NCBI RefSeq assembly: GCF_017352115.1
Contig: NZ_CP071448.1
Location: 1,258,501-1,322,500, forward strand
Direction of reading: 5' to 3'
Origin: Flavobacterium endoglycinae
Lineage (GTDB): Bacteria; Bacteroidota; Bacteroidia; Flavobacteriales; Flavobacteriaceae
DNA length: 64,000 bases
The notes under the pieces were generated by a model, which made no database searches, had not been told where the DNA came from, and saw nothing but the letters and a program-made list of their open reading frames with translations. The translations under genes and the position numbers were made by a program. Positions 8,589 through 17,578 of the stretch are shown here, one piece after another. Every line of letters begins with the position of its first letter. The first letter of the stretch is position 1.

Positions 8589-10502
8589 TTAGAAGAAATA
8601 TCTCTTGAAAGCTTCGATTGCTGAATAGTCAGCTAAACCTAAAGCGTGATATTTTTCTGCAGTTAATCTGTTTCTGTCTTCTGCTCTAATCCAGAATTCT
8701 CGGCTGTCATCACCTTGGAACATTACACCATCTTTTTGTGACTGGTGGAAGAAAATGGCGTGACGTTTTTTAAGTACCTGATCCGGACTCATAGGAACTG
8801 CCATTTCAATTTGGTATGATTCCCATTCGTGCCAAGCACCTCTGTACAACCAAACCCAGCAGTCATCCATAAACGATTTGTGTTTTAATCTTTTTAAAGC
8901 TTCAAACAAACTGTCCAGACAAACTTTGTGTGTTCCGTGCGGATCTGCTAAATCTCCGGCTGCATAAATCTGGTGCGGTTTGATTCTTTCGATAATGTCA
9001 CACATAATCTGGATATCGGCTTCGCCAAGATTATTTTTCTTAACCGTTCCTGTTTCGTAAAATGGCAGGTCAAGGAAATTTACGTTAGAATCTGGCACGC
9101 TTAAATATCGTGTTGCTCCTAAAGATTCACTTCTTCTAATTAAACCTTTCAGTTTTCTCACTTCAAGCAAATCGACATCGTTGCTTTTTTTGTTTTTTAG
9201 GAAGTTGATAATCGTATCCGCTTCTGTAGATTCAGGATTTAATGCTTTTGTAATTTCAGCAAATTTTAAAGCTTCTTCGTTTGAAACCGCAATATTTCCT
9301 GAAGTCTGGTACGCAATATGCACATCGTGCCCCTGCTCTACCAATCTGTCAAAAGTTCCTCCCATCGAAATAACATCATCATCAGGGTGTGGACTAAAAA
9401 TGATAATTCTCTTTTTCTCCGGAGTTGCACGTTCCGGTCTGTACGTATCATCAGCATTTGGTTTTCCGCCCGGCCATCCTGTAATCGTTTGCTGCATTTT
9501 GTTGAACATTTTAATATTCAAATCGTATGCAGTTCCTTCTTCAGTCAGTACGCTTGACATTCCGTTATCGTTGTAATCTTTATCAGTAAGTTTAAGGAAA
9601 GGCTTTTTAGTCAATTCGCTTAACCAAACCACAGCTTTCAGCTTTAATTCGTCTGTCCAGATTACTGATTTTACTAACCAAGGCGTTTTTACTCTCGTTA
9701 ATTCCGATGAAGCTTCCGTGTCTAATACAAAAGTTGTGTTGTTGTGCTGCTGTAAATACGTAGCCGGAACTCGAGATGAAATTTCACCTTCGATTGTTTT
9801 CTTTATAATAGATGCTTTGCTGATTCCCCATCCAAGAAGTACAATTCTTTTGGCATTTTTTACTGTACCAATTCCCATTGTAATCGCTTTTCTAGGCACA
9901 TTGTCAATTCCTAAGAAAGAGGATGCCGCATCAACACGCGTTAAATGATCTAATGTAATGCTTCTGGTTCCAGAATTAACGTGAGATCCCGGTTCGTTGA
10001 ACCCAATATGTCCTGTTCTTCCAATTCCAAGAAGCTGAAAATCCAATCCGCCGTATGCTTTGATTTTCATTTCATAATCGATGCAATATTGCTGAAGGTC
10101 TTCATTGCTGATGCTTCCGTCAGGAATATTAATATTTTGAGGCTGAATGTCAACATGATTAAAAAGGTGCTCATGCATGAAATACCAGTAACTTTGAATA
10201 TCATTTTTATCCATTGGATAATACTCATCTAAGTTGAAGGTAACTACATTTGCAAAACTCAATCCTTCTTCTTTATGAAGACGAACTAATTCTTCGTATA
10301 CTTTTATAGGAGAAGATCCTGTTGCCAAACCTAAAACACAAGGCTCGTTCAATTCTTCTTTTCTCTGAATGATATTGGCTATTTCTTGAGCTACTAAAAT
10401 CGAAGCTTCTTTAGACGATTCGAAAATAACATTATGTATTTTTTCAAAACGCGTTTCTTCGAACTTTCCTGCTTCTTTGAAATTTATACTTTCTTTAATC
10501 AT
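8589..10502 (-). CDS. nagB: Glucosamine-6-phosphate deaminase fused to a PIG-L/LmbE deacetylase-like domain
   Basis: Residues 1-290 are NagB: TGSSPIKVYEEL near 61, FNLDEYYPM with catalytic Asp92, and GIGRTGHIGFNEPGSH with His165. NagB converts glucosamine 6-phosphate to fructose 6-phosphate and ammonia. Residues 363-637 form a second domain with the PIG-L zinc motif SPHPDDD (His372, Asp374, Asp375) and a downstream HGTH (522-525). PIG-L proteins are zinc-dependent deacetylases of GlcNAc conjugates, and the metal ligands look intact. The total of 637 residues is over twice the length of E. coli NagB (about 266), and such fusions recur in Bacteroidota. It probably handles GlcNAc released by the neighbouring glycan locus. 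Whether the second domain deacetylates GlcNAc 6-phosphate is not known. Confidence 0.92.
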   Translation of the reverse strand: MIKESINFKEAGKFEETRFEKIHNVIFESSKEASILVAQEIANIIQRKEELNEPCVLGLATGSSPIKVYEELVRLHKEEGLSFANVVTFNLDEYYPMDKNDIQSYWYFMHEHLFNHVDIQPQNINIPDGSISNEDLQQYCIDYEMKIKAYGGLDFQLLGIGRTGHIGFNEPGSHVNSGTRSITLDHLTRVDAASSFLGIDNVPRKAITMGIGTVKNAKRIVLLGWGISKASIIKKTIEGEISSRVPATYLQQHNNTTFVLDTEASSELTRVKTPWLVKSVIWTDELKLKAVVWLSELTKKPFLKLTDKDYNDNGMSSVLTEEGTAYDLNIKMFNKMQQTITGWPGGKPNADDTYRPERATPEKKRIIIFSPHPDDDVISMGGTFDRLVEQGHDVHIAYQTSGNIAVSNEEALKFAEITKALNPESTEADTIINFLKNKKSNDVDLLEVRKLKGLIRRSESLGATRYLSVPDSNVNFLDLPFYETGTVKKNNLGEADIQIMCDIIERIKPHQIYAAGDLADPHGTHKVCLDSLFEALKRLKHKSFMDDCWVWLYRGAWHEWESYQIEMAVPMSPDQVLKKRHAIFFHQSQKDGVMFQGDDSREFWIRAEDRNRLTAEKYHALGLADYSAIEAFKRYFF

Positions 10503-10642
10503 TTGCCTGTTGTTGTAATTATTTAGTATAAAATTAAATATTACATAATGTAAATAATCAAAAATTCGACTAATAACCTGTAAGCTTCGCTATAGGACAA
10601 AATTTGTAACTTTAAGCAAAATCATTCCAATCCAAAACTGGA

Positions 10643-12742
10643 TTACGGCGTTTCGATTACGTTTATTTCAGCGATAGAAACCGTTGATGTCTTTGCCACT
10701 CCTGATGTCGCCACGAAACGAATATATCTTGCTTTGGTTTTCTTAAAAGTTTTAACCTGCTCGATTGGATTGTGTTTGATATTCGAAAATTCTCCCTGCG
10801 ACTGTAGTTTCCATGTTACATTATCAGTGCTGGTGTAAAATTCGTAATTGGAAATCAAATTCAAATTGTGGCCAACCTGCTGTGGCAAATACGTAAAACC
10901 ATTTATAGTTAAAACGGTTCCCATATCGATTGTAATTTCCTGCGGCAATTTGTTTTCTTCACTACCAAAAGCCCATTCTGTATTTGGATTTCCATCGATA
11001 ATTCGGTCTGCTGATTTTAAATCACCGCTTGATACTTTGCTGATTTTCCAGTTTTCTTTAGAAGCACCATATTTTGCAGTTTTCACAGCACTTCTTATTT
11101 TTTCTGTATCATTAAAAGAAATGGCTTTTATCTGAACGGCTTTATTGTATCGGAATACACCTTTATATAAGGTACTTTTTTCGGTTGGATTGGTTCCATC
11201 AACCGTATAATAAATAGGATTTCCTTCTTCTGATTTTAAGGTAACATCACCATTTCGGTCACGGCTGATTTCAGGCATACGCACAAAAGTAGGCGCATTA
11301 TAAGCCTGAATAGTCGAGATTACAATACTTGCTTTCGAATCCGTAATATTGATTCTGATAGCTGATGCTTCCACTCTTTCGATTCTTAAAATTCTTTTGT
11401 AACCAATGGTCGTTTCTGCTGCCACAGTTTTCCATTTTCCATCGACTTTCACCTCAACATTAAACGATTTTACTCTTTGTCCAAGAGCAATGTCTTCTTG
11501 CAAAAGAATACGATCTACGGCAGTTGGTTTATCAAATTCAAAAGTAATAGAAGCTGTGTTGATAGTATCGTCTGTTGCCCAGTACGTTTTTTTATTTCCA
11601 TCTGCGACATTTTTTGCTGCAAATTCTATACTGTTTCCTCTCACATTATCGGCAGAAATTTTACTTCCGGCTAATAGTTCGGTTTTAAAATCGGCTTTTA
11701 TGGTAGATACTAATTCTTTTAATCGGGCTTCGTCATTTTCATGAACCAAACCTCTTCTGTCAACCGGAAGATTCAATAATAAAGTAGCATTTCTTCCGAT
11801 TGATTCATAATAAATATCGACCATTTCATCCAGCGGACGCACTTTATCGTCTTCTGTCGCATGATAAAACCATCCCGGTCGTATTGAAACATCGGCTTCG
11901 CCTGGAACCCATTTTTCGCCATTTTCATGTCCCGACATAAATTCGGTATAATGTACTTTTCCAGCTAATTCATCTTTCTGGCGTAAAAGTGACCAATTTG
12001 TTTTTCCGGCGCGTCCTTCTTCATTTCCAATCCATCTGGCTTCTGATGGGCCAATTCCCCAAACCAACGTTTTTGGAGCAATACTGTAAATTAGTTTATA
12101 CGTTTCGTCCCAATTGTAATATTCTAATGTATTGATTTTTCGAGTTTCATTTGCTCCGCCATAGTAACCGTCACCGCCATTTGCTCCGTCAAACCACATT
12201 TCAAAAACATCTCCGTAATTCGTCAATAATTCTTTCAGCTGGTTTCTGAAATAGGTGATATATTCAGGTTTTCCGTATTCAGCATGGTTTCTGTCCCAAG
12301 GAGAAAGGTACAACCCTAATTTTAAATCATATTCTTTACAGGCCGCAGCGAGTTCTTTTACCAAATCGCCTTTTCCATTTTTCCACGGTGAATTTTTCAC
12401 CGAACGTTCTGTATAAGCCGACGGCCATAAACAGAATCCGTCATGATGTTTGGCAACGAGAATTATTCCTTTCATTCCGGCTGCTTTTACAATACGTGCC
12501 CACTGACGAACATCTAAATTCGTCGGGTTAAATAAGGCTGGAGATTCATCGCCGTAACCCCATTCTTTATTGGTAAAAGTGTTTAACGAAAAATGCACAA
12601 AAGCATAAAATTCCATTTCCTGCCAATCCAGTTGTTTCTGTGTTGGAAGCGGTCCAAACGGCTCTGGAGCTTTTACATTTTTTTGACTATTAATTGAAGA
12701 TGTGATGCAGAACAAACACAAAAAGAGAAAAACATTTTTCAT
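10643..12742 (-). CDS. GH29 alpha-L-fucosidase with F5/8-type and chitobiase C-terminal domains
   Basis: The 699-residue protein has a signal peptide ending near SSINSQ (20) and so acts in the periplasm or outside. Residues 30-350 are a GH29 barrel with VAKHHDGFCLWPS and the likely nucleophile Asp185 in EMWFDGANG. The C-terminal half holds an F5/8-type domain (about 360-475), a chitobiase/beta-hexosaminidase C-terminal domain (about 485-555, with YYTVDGTNPT) and a second F5/8-type domain (about 565-699), which often bind sugars. Fucose removal fits the N-glycan theme of this region. It is transcribed alone, 140 bp upstream of nagB. The linkage (alpha-1,3/4 or alpha-1,6) cannot be told from sequence alone. 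Confidence 0.92.
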   Translation of the reverse strand: MKNVFLFLCLFCITSSINSQKNVKAPEPFGPLPTQKQLDWQEMEFYAFVHFSLNTFTNKEWGYGDESPALFNPTNLDVRQWARIVKAAGMKGIILVAKHHDGFCLWPSAYTERSVKNSPWKNGKGDLVKELAAACKEYDLKLGLYLSPWDRNHAEYGKPEYITYFRNQLKELLTNYGDVFEMWFDGANGGDGYYGGANETRKINTLEYYNWDETYKLIYSIAPKTLVWGIGPSEARWIGNEEGRAGKTNWSLLRQKDELAGKVHYTEFMSGHENGEKWVPGEADVSIRPGWFYHATEDDKVRPLDEMVDIYYESIGRNATLLLNLPVDRRGLVHENDEARLKELVSTIKADFKTELLAGSKISADNVRGNSIEFAAKNVADGNKKTYWATDDTINTASITFEFDKPTAVDRILLQEDIALGQRVKSFNVEVKVDGKWKTVAAETTIGYKRILRIERVEASAIRINITDSKASIVISTIQAYNAPTFVRMPEISRDRNGDVTLKSEEGNPIYYTVDGTNPTEKSTLYKGVFRYNKAVQIKAISFNDTEKIRSAVKTAKYGASKENWKISKVSSGDLKSADRIIDGNPNTEWAFGSEENKLPQEITIDMGTVLTINGFTYLPQQVGHNLNLISNYEFYTSTDNVTWKLQSQGEFSNIKHNPIEQVKTFKKTKARYIRFVATSGVAKTSTVSIAEINVIETP

Positions 12743-12914
12743 CGTGCGGTGATTAATAACACATTATTAAAATAGGAACAACACAATATTAATGTAAATT
12801 ACTATTTTAATAATCATTATTTCGACCAACAACGGATTTAGAATGTTTTTAGTAAATCGTTAGAGTAAAAAGAAGCTTTTTAAGTTAATTTCTGTTTCAC
12901 AACAAGAAACATTT

Positions 12915-13018
12915 TTTATGATACCGAAGAACGATTTCCAACTAAAATAATAATTTCGGGACGGATTCTATCAGTAATCCATTCTTTCTGCTGAACCGAA
13001 ATTTCATCTAAAATCTTA
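12915..13018 (-). other. Open coding remnant after the RNA ligase stop, in the +1 frame
   Basis: The frame from the A5 tract (13022-13026 on the plus strand) through to a TAA at 12915-12917 is open and reads NDKILDEISVQQKEWITDR and a further 16 residues. It is in the frame reached if one A of the tract at the RNA ligase 3' end is removed. It may be the lost C-terminus of that protein. No independent start codon or domain was recognised. Confidence 0.4.
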
Positions 13019-13948
13019 TCATTTTTGCAGATTGAAATCCAGCAATACATCTTCAATAAATTCATCGTAAATGTTTTGCATTCTTTCTGGATTTTTAAAA
13101 TCTATGGCTCCAATTTTTGACAATACACTGTTTAATCTGTTCTCTGTTATATAATTTCTGAGATCGTCAATTAAAAAAGCCAGTTCTTCTGAGTACGAAG
13201 AAACCTTAGGAATATACGACCAATTTTGTGCCTGATGGAATTTTTGCTCTTTAAACTCAGTGTTCTTTAGTTTTATTATAGGCCTTTCTTCATCATGAAT
13301 AAGCCCGTTATGTTTTAAGGGTTTTAATACAATTCCTTCAATTAGATTTTGTTCTACGGCAGGCAGATTGAGCAAAGCAGGAATTGTTGAATTTATTCTT
13401 TTATTAAATTCCATAGCTTCATTCAATTTTCCTGCAAAGAGGATTTGAGCATGAAAAACAGCAAATTTCTCGAAGTATGACACAGCAAGTTCATAATCGA
13501 GATATTCTTTTTTACCGTCTTTTTCAAAAGCCATATCAAAAGCACAAAACCGAACTTCCGGCGAATAATACACTCCTGTTTGAATAGCTTGCACATTTGG
13601 ATTAGGAACTACATCTGGATGCGGATAATGTCCACCGAAGAGTTCACCATAAATAATATATTTATCGGCTTTAAAATCAATACTAAATTGTTCAAAAAGA
13701 GATATGATGCGAGTTTCTATTTCGTTTACAACAGTTTGGAAGCCAAAGAAATCATCACTCCATTTTAAAAGATCTTTCCTTTTTGCAAATTGTAAATTCC
13801 TATTTTGATAAACGAAACTAAAATTGGCTCCGTGTATTTTTTCTGTCACTACCCATTTCAACCTGTTCATGTCTTTAATCAGCTTTTCATTCTGCCCATA
13901 CTGATTAAAGTTTTCAGGCATTTTTTCATATTCAGAAAAATGATCCAT
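13019..13948 (-). CDS. Rnl2-type RNA ligase
   Basis: The 309-residue protein shows the nucleotidyltransferase motifs of the T4 Rnl2 / RNA-editing ligase group in order: motif I TEKIHGANF with the adenylated Lys37, motif III YIIYGELFGG (about 117), motif IV EGIVLKP and motif V PIIKLKN. These enzymes seal nicks in RNA with ATP. It stands alone on the minus strand between glycan genes, with no partner (kinase, phosphatase, RtcB, toxin nuclease) nearby. The annotated stop falls directly after an A5 tract; removing one A would extend the product by about 35 residues to a length close to Rnl2 (334). The biological RNA substrate is unknown. Confidence 0.85.
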   Translation of the reverse strand: MDHFSEYEKMPENFNQYGQNEKLIKDMNRLKWVVTEKIHGANFSFVYQNRNLQFAKRKDLLKWSDDFFGFQTVVNEIETRIISLFEQFSIDFKADKYIIYGELFGGHYPHPDVVPNPNVQAIQTGVYYSPEVRFCAFDMAFEKDGKKEYLDYELAVSYFEKFAVFHAQILFAGKLNEAMEFNKRINSTIPALLNLPAVEQNLIEGIVLKPLKHNGLIHDEERPIIKLKNTEFKEQKFHQAQNWSYIPKVSSYSEELAFLIDDLRNYITENRLNSVLSKIGAIDFKNPERMQNIYDEFIEDVLLDFNLQK

Positions 13949-13971
13949 TGCTTTTATATGTATTTTAAACG

Positions 13972-14013
13972 AATGATCTCTAAACTCTTACGATAAAGAA
14001 TTTAGAGATCATT
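13972..14013 (-). terminator. Hairpin after the GH43 gene at 14107-15084
   Basis: AATGATCTCTAAA (13972-13984) and TTTAGAGATCATT (14001-14013) form a perfect 13-bp stem with a 16-nt loop. It lies between the GH43 stop and the RNA ligase start. The following T content is modest on both strands, so it may act as a terminator in either direction. Confidence 0.6.
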
Positions 14014-14106
14014 TTATTTTAACTAAATAAATATTCAGATTAAAATTAATCTTTGGCAAACTTAGCCAATATTTTTTAAATCTGAAAGTTTATACTTACA
14101 AAGCGA

Positions 14107-15084
14107 TTATTTCACATTCAAAAACTGAAAACTGGTCGGATCTGCCACAATTTTACCGTCTTTGAATTCTATTGAAATCATTCCTGCTTTTCTTGGAGAA
14201 ACACCGCTTGCGCTGTAATGAGTATGCAGCACATAATGCATTTTGTTATTTTTATCCCAGAAAACGTCGCCGTGTCCGATTCCGTTTTGATTGGTATTTT
14301 TTCTGCTGATGATTGGGCTGTCTGTAGCTTTTTCCCAAGGTCCAAGCGGACTTTTACTGGTGGCATAACCAACAGCATAATCAATATTTCTGAAATCATT
14401 AGCCGAATAAATCATGTAATACAAACTGTTGTGTTTTACAACCGTTGGTCCTTCTGTAACTGGCCAGCTTACATTTTGTGTGTTTTCCCAAGGCAGAACT
14501 CCAGAAATACATTCGGTTAACGTTTCTGGTTTTATACTTTGAAAATCATCGTTAATTTCAGCCACAAAAATTCGGTTTCCGTTTGTTAAGCGGACATGAT
14601 ACAGGTATTTTTTTCCGTCTTCATCAATAAAAATAAAAGGATCAATCTGGTTTCCGGTTTTAATGATCGGTTCTTTGGATTCGTTTTTAAATGGCCCTAA
14701 CGGACTATTGCTTGTGGCAAATGCAATGTTTTCATTTGCGGTATAAATCATGTAAAATTTATTTTGATACTGAAGAATCTGCGGAGCCCAGAAACCTTTG
14801 TCTCCAAAAGCATCTCCTTTTTTAAAAGCCAGTCCGCTTTGTGCTCCCACAGGGCCTTTCCAATCTTTTAAATCTGATGAGGTATAGACTTGAAATCCTT
14901 CGCCGTTTGGAAAATCGCCGCTTGTCGTTCCGTATAAATAATACAATCCGTTGTTGTAGAAGATGGTTGGATCTGCTAACAAAATTGTATTGGCTTTTGT
15001 TTCTTTTGGTTGGTCTGTGTTTTTTTCCTGTGAACAGGCTGCGAAAACACAAAGCAACGTTATTATAGATAGTGTCTTTTTCAT
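14107..15084 (-). CDS. GH43 family glycosidase lipoprotein
   Basis: The start MKKTLSIITLLCVFAACS is a lipoprotein signal (lipobox FAAC). The 325-residue protein has the three GH43 acidic residues: Asp38 in LLADPTIF as base, Asp148 in NQIDPFIF, and Glu211 in VTEGPTVV as acid. GH43 enzymes are mostly beta-xylosidases, alpha-L-arabinofuranosidases or arabinanases. It is the last gene of the minus-strand SusCD locus, after the epimerase, from which it is separated by a 245-bp nested repeat, and is followed by a 13-bp hairpin. Anchored in the periplasm or outer membrane, it would trim oligosaccharides. The subfamily was not assigned. Confidence 0.88.
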   Translation of the reverse strand: MKKTLSIITLLCVFAACSQEKNTDQPKETKANTILLADPTIFYNNGLYYLYGTTSGDFPNGEGFQVYTSSDLKDWKGPVGAQSGLAFKKGDAFGDKGFWAPQILQYQNKFYMIYTANENIAFATSNSPLGPFKNESKEPIIKTGNQIDPFIFIDEDGKKYLYHVRLTNGNRIFVAEINDDFQSIKPETLTECISGVLPWENTQNVSWPVTEGPTVVKHNSLYYMIYSANDFRNIDYAVGYATSKSPLGPWEKATDSPIISRKNTNQNGIGHGDVFWDKNNKMHYVLHTHYSASGVSPRKAGMISIEFKDGKIVADPTSFQFLNVK

Positions 15085-15110
15085 TTTTTATTGATTTTGA
15101 TGGTACATTT

Positions 15111-15329
15111 TTTAACCGCAAAGAGCGCAAGGAATTACGCAAAGGGTGCAAAGTCTTTTTGTCTCCCTGAGCGAAGTCGAAGGGCACAAAGCTATTCTTC
15201 ATTTTTTTGTCATTTAGAGGAACTCGTAATTTGCTAAACTTTGCGTTTCTTCGACTTCGCTCAGGATGACAAAAAGTAATAAAAACTTAGCGACCTTTGC
15301 GCAATTCCTTGCGTTTCTTTGCGGTTAAA
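15111..15329. repeat. Nested palindromic repeat: CGCAAAG arms outside, CGAAGTCGAAG arms inside
   Basis: The outer arms are TTTAACCGCAAAGAGCGCAA at 15111 and its near inverse ending GCGGTTAAA at 15329. Within them lies another inverted pair, CCCTGAGCGAAGTCGAAGGG (15165-15184) and CTTCGACTTCGCTCAGGATG (15249-15268). The element fills the gap between epimerase and GH43 genes and ends exactly before the epimerase stop codon. Confidence 0.75.
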
Positions 15330-16508
15330 TTATTTTTTCACAGAAAACTGATAATAAGAAACTGTATGGTATTTCTCTCCCGGTTTTAAAACAATCGGAG
15401 CGAATTTAGGCTGGTTTATGGCATCTGGAAAATGCTGTGTTTCTAAAGCAAATGCTGTTCTAAAATCATCTTTTGCTCCTGATTTAAAGGTGTTTTTAGA
15501 CTGCATGAAATTACCACTGTAAAACTGTAATCCCGGTTCCTGAGTATAAATATCCAATGTGATTCCCGATTTATCTCCTGAAATTGTTGCCGCATGATTT
15601 AGTCCATTTTTCTTGGTTACGTTTAGGGCGTAATTGTGATCGTAACCTTTTCCGAATGTTAACTGTTCGTCTTTGGTTTCAATTCTTTCACCAATAGTAT
15701 GTTTTGAAGTAAAATCAAATACGGTATTTTTTACCGGTTTTAATTCACCGCTCGGAATTAAACCTTCGTCAACTGGCGTAAATTCGTTGGCATAAATTTG
15801 TAATTCGTGGTTTAAGATTGTCCCGCTTCCTTCTCCATTTAAATTAAAAAAGGCGTGATTGGTTAAATTGACAATCGTAGTTTTATCAGTAGTTGCTTCG
15901 TATTCCATTTTAACCGAATTATCATCAGTAAGTGTATAGGTTACTTTTACCGATAAATTCCCCGGAAAACCTTGTTCGCCGTCTGGTGAAACATACGTGA
16001 ATGCCAATGTTTTTTCATCTGTTTTTTCAGCATTCCAAACTACATCCTGAAAACCTTTTATGCCGCCATGCAAAGCATTTTTTCCATTATTCAGCGGAAC
16101 CTGATATTGTTTTCCTTCTAAAGTAAATTTCCCTTTTCCAATTCGGTTTCCAACTCTTCCAATTGTAGCTCCAAAATAAGGTTCTGTAGAAGTTTTAAAG
16201 CCTTTTGCACTGTTCATTCCCACTACTACATCGGTTTGTTTTCCGTTTTTATCCGCAACCCAAAGTCCGATTAACCTTCCTCCGTAATTGGTAAAAGCGG
16301 CTTTTATGCCTTTGTTTTCAATCCAGTACAAACTCACTTTTTTACCATCGATTATAGTATCAAAATTTTTAGTTTCTAAAACTGTTTTTACAGAATCAGT
16401 TTGGATTTCTGTATTGTCTTTTGTAGAAGTTTCTTCTTTTTTATTGTCTTTACAACTAAATTGAAAAAGTGCAAGCATTACAACCGCAGCGATTTGAATA
16501 TTTTTCAT
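15330..16508 (-). CDS. galM: Aldose 1-epimerase (mutarotase) lipoprotein
   Basis: Residues 1-19 (MKNIQIAAVVMLALFQFSC) form a lipoprotein signal, so this mutarotase acts outside the cytoplasm. The remainder matches GalM: NYGGRLIGLWV, the conserved NLTNHAFFNLNG with a catalytic His, GYDHNYAL, and the C-terminal LETQHFPDA with the catalytic Glu. It interconverts alpha and beta anomers of free sugars, which would help transporters accept sugars released by the adjacent GH43, GH2 and GH5-like enzymes. It lies 24 bp after the next GH43 gene in the same operon. The length (392) is as expected for lipoprotein GalM of Bacteroidota. Confidence 0.93.
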   Translation of the reverse strand: MKNIQIAAVVMLALFQFSCKDNKKEETSTKDNTEIQTDSVKTVLETKNFDTIIDGKKVSLYWIENKGIKAAFTNYGGRLIGLWVADKNGKQTDVVVGMNSAKGFKTSTEPYFGATIGRVGNRIGKGKFTLEGKQYQVPLNNGKNALHGGIKGFQDVVWNAEKTDEKTLAFTYVSPDGEQGFPGNLSVKVTYTLTDDNSVKMEYEATTDKTTIVNLTNHAFFNLNGEGSGTILNHELQIYANEFTPVDEGLIPSGELKPVKNTVFDFTSKHTIGERIETKDEQLTFGKGYDHNYALNVTKKNGLNHAATISGDKSGITLDIYTQEPGLQFYSGNFMQSKNTFKSGAKDDFRTAFALETQHFPDAINQPKFAPIVLKPGEKYHTVSYYQFSVKK

Positions 16509-16532
16509 TTTTACGAATATTAAAAGTTGCTA

Positions 16533-17555
16533 TTATTTCGACGGAATTGCCAATTTAATTCCTTCACTTACCGGTTCTCCCAAAACTGGAAATCCGTTGG
16601 CATCCCATTCTATTTTCTGCATTCTTGGTGATCTTTTGTTACCGCATCCTTCTCCCGGATTAGAATTGGCGTGGTATAAAATCCAGTCTTCTTTTCCATC
16701 TGGAGATTTAAAAAATGAATTGTGTCCCGGAGCGTACACTTTATTTTTATCGGATTGTTTAAAAATGGGGTGAGGTGATTTTTTCCATGCCGAAGCCTCT
16801 AATAAATTATCTCCGCCGTTAAATGTCAACAATCCTAAAGAATAGAAATCTGTCCAGCATCCGCTTGCCGAAAACACGATGAAAACTTTTCCGTTTTTTT
16901 CTAAAAACTGAGGCCCTTCATTTACATTTACCTGTGCTGGATTTACATCATCATGCAAGGCGCCGTGTGTTTCCCAATCGTTTGTGGGTGAAGAAATCAT
17001 AACTCGATCTCCTTCAATTTCCAGCGGATTTTTCATTTTGGCGATGTAGATATTCTGCTGTCCGTTAGTATCGCCTTCCCAGCCGGCCCAAATCATGTAC
17101 AATTGTTTTTTATGTTCGAATACATTTCCGTCAATGGCCCATTTATCGGTTTTGGCAGCGATTTTTCCTTTGAATTCAAAATTGCCTTTAAACGGATCTG
17201 ATGATTTGTTTTCTAAAACATACATTCTGTGATTGTTGTTGTCGCCGTTATCTGCAGCGAAATAGCAATACCATTTTCCGTTTATGATATGAAATTCCGG
17301 CGCCCATATTTCAGCTGAATAATCCGTTCCTTTTGGCGGTGTCCAAATAACTTTACTTTCTGCATTTTTAATGTCCGAAAGGTCTTTTGTTTTCCATAAA
17401 GTCAATTTATTCCCCAGTGTATTCGTGTAATAGTAATATCCTTTATAATAGGTACTATAAGGATCTGCTCCTGATGGAAGAATGGGATTGGTGAAGGTTT
17501 TCTGCTGTGCAAAACTTATTGTGGTAAGCAGCAAAAGAATTAGGTGTTTTTTCAT
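16533..17555 (-). CDS. Secreted GH43 family glycosidase (arabinofuranosidase-like)
   Basis: A signal peptide ends near TISFAQ (residue 17). The three GH43 acidic residues are Asp31 (SGADPYSTYY), Asp142 (AIDGNVF) and Glu213 (NEGPQFL). The overall pattern (NPILPSGADP start, HNSFFKSPDG near the end) resembles GH43 exo-arabinofuranosidases such as those acting on alpha-1,5-arabinan, but substrate calls in GH43 are unreliable without a tree. It shares an operon with galM. The upstream 306-bp gap contains a long AACACATAG repeat and no gene. Confidence 0.88.
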   Translation of the reverse strand: MKKHLILLLLTTISFAQQKTFTNPILPSGADPYSTYYKGYYYYTNTLGNKLTLWKTKDLSDIKNAESKVIWTPPKGTDYSAEIWAPEFHIINGKWYCYFAADNGDNNNHRMYVLENKSSDPFKGNFEFKGKIAAKTDKWAIDGNVFEHKKQLYMIWAGWEGDTNGQQNIYIAKMKNPLEIEGDRVMISSPTNDWETHGALHDDVNPAQVNVNEGPQFLEKNGKVFIVFSASGCWTDFYSLGLLTFNGGDNLLEASAWKKSPHPIFKQSDKNKVYAPGHNSFFKSPDGKEDWILYHANSNPGEGCGNKRSPRMQKIEWDANGFPVLGEPVSEGIKLAIPSK

Positions 17556-17578
17556 TTTATTGTTTTTGGCTTAATTTT

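Noticed and set aside
14822..15202. Open frame of 126 codons on the minus strand over the start of the GH43 gene
   Set aside because: It overlaps the GH43 signal peptide in another frame and reads through a palindromic repeat; the basic composition is typical of a shadow frame.
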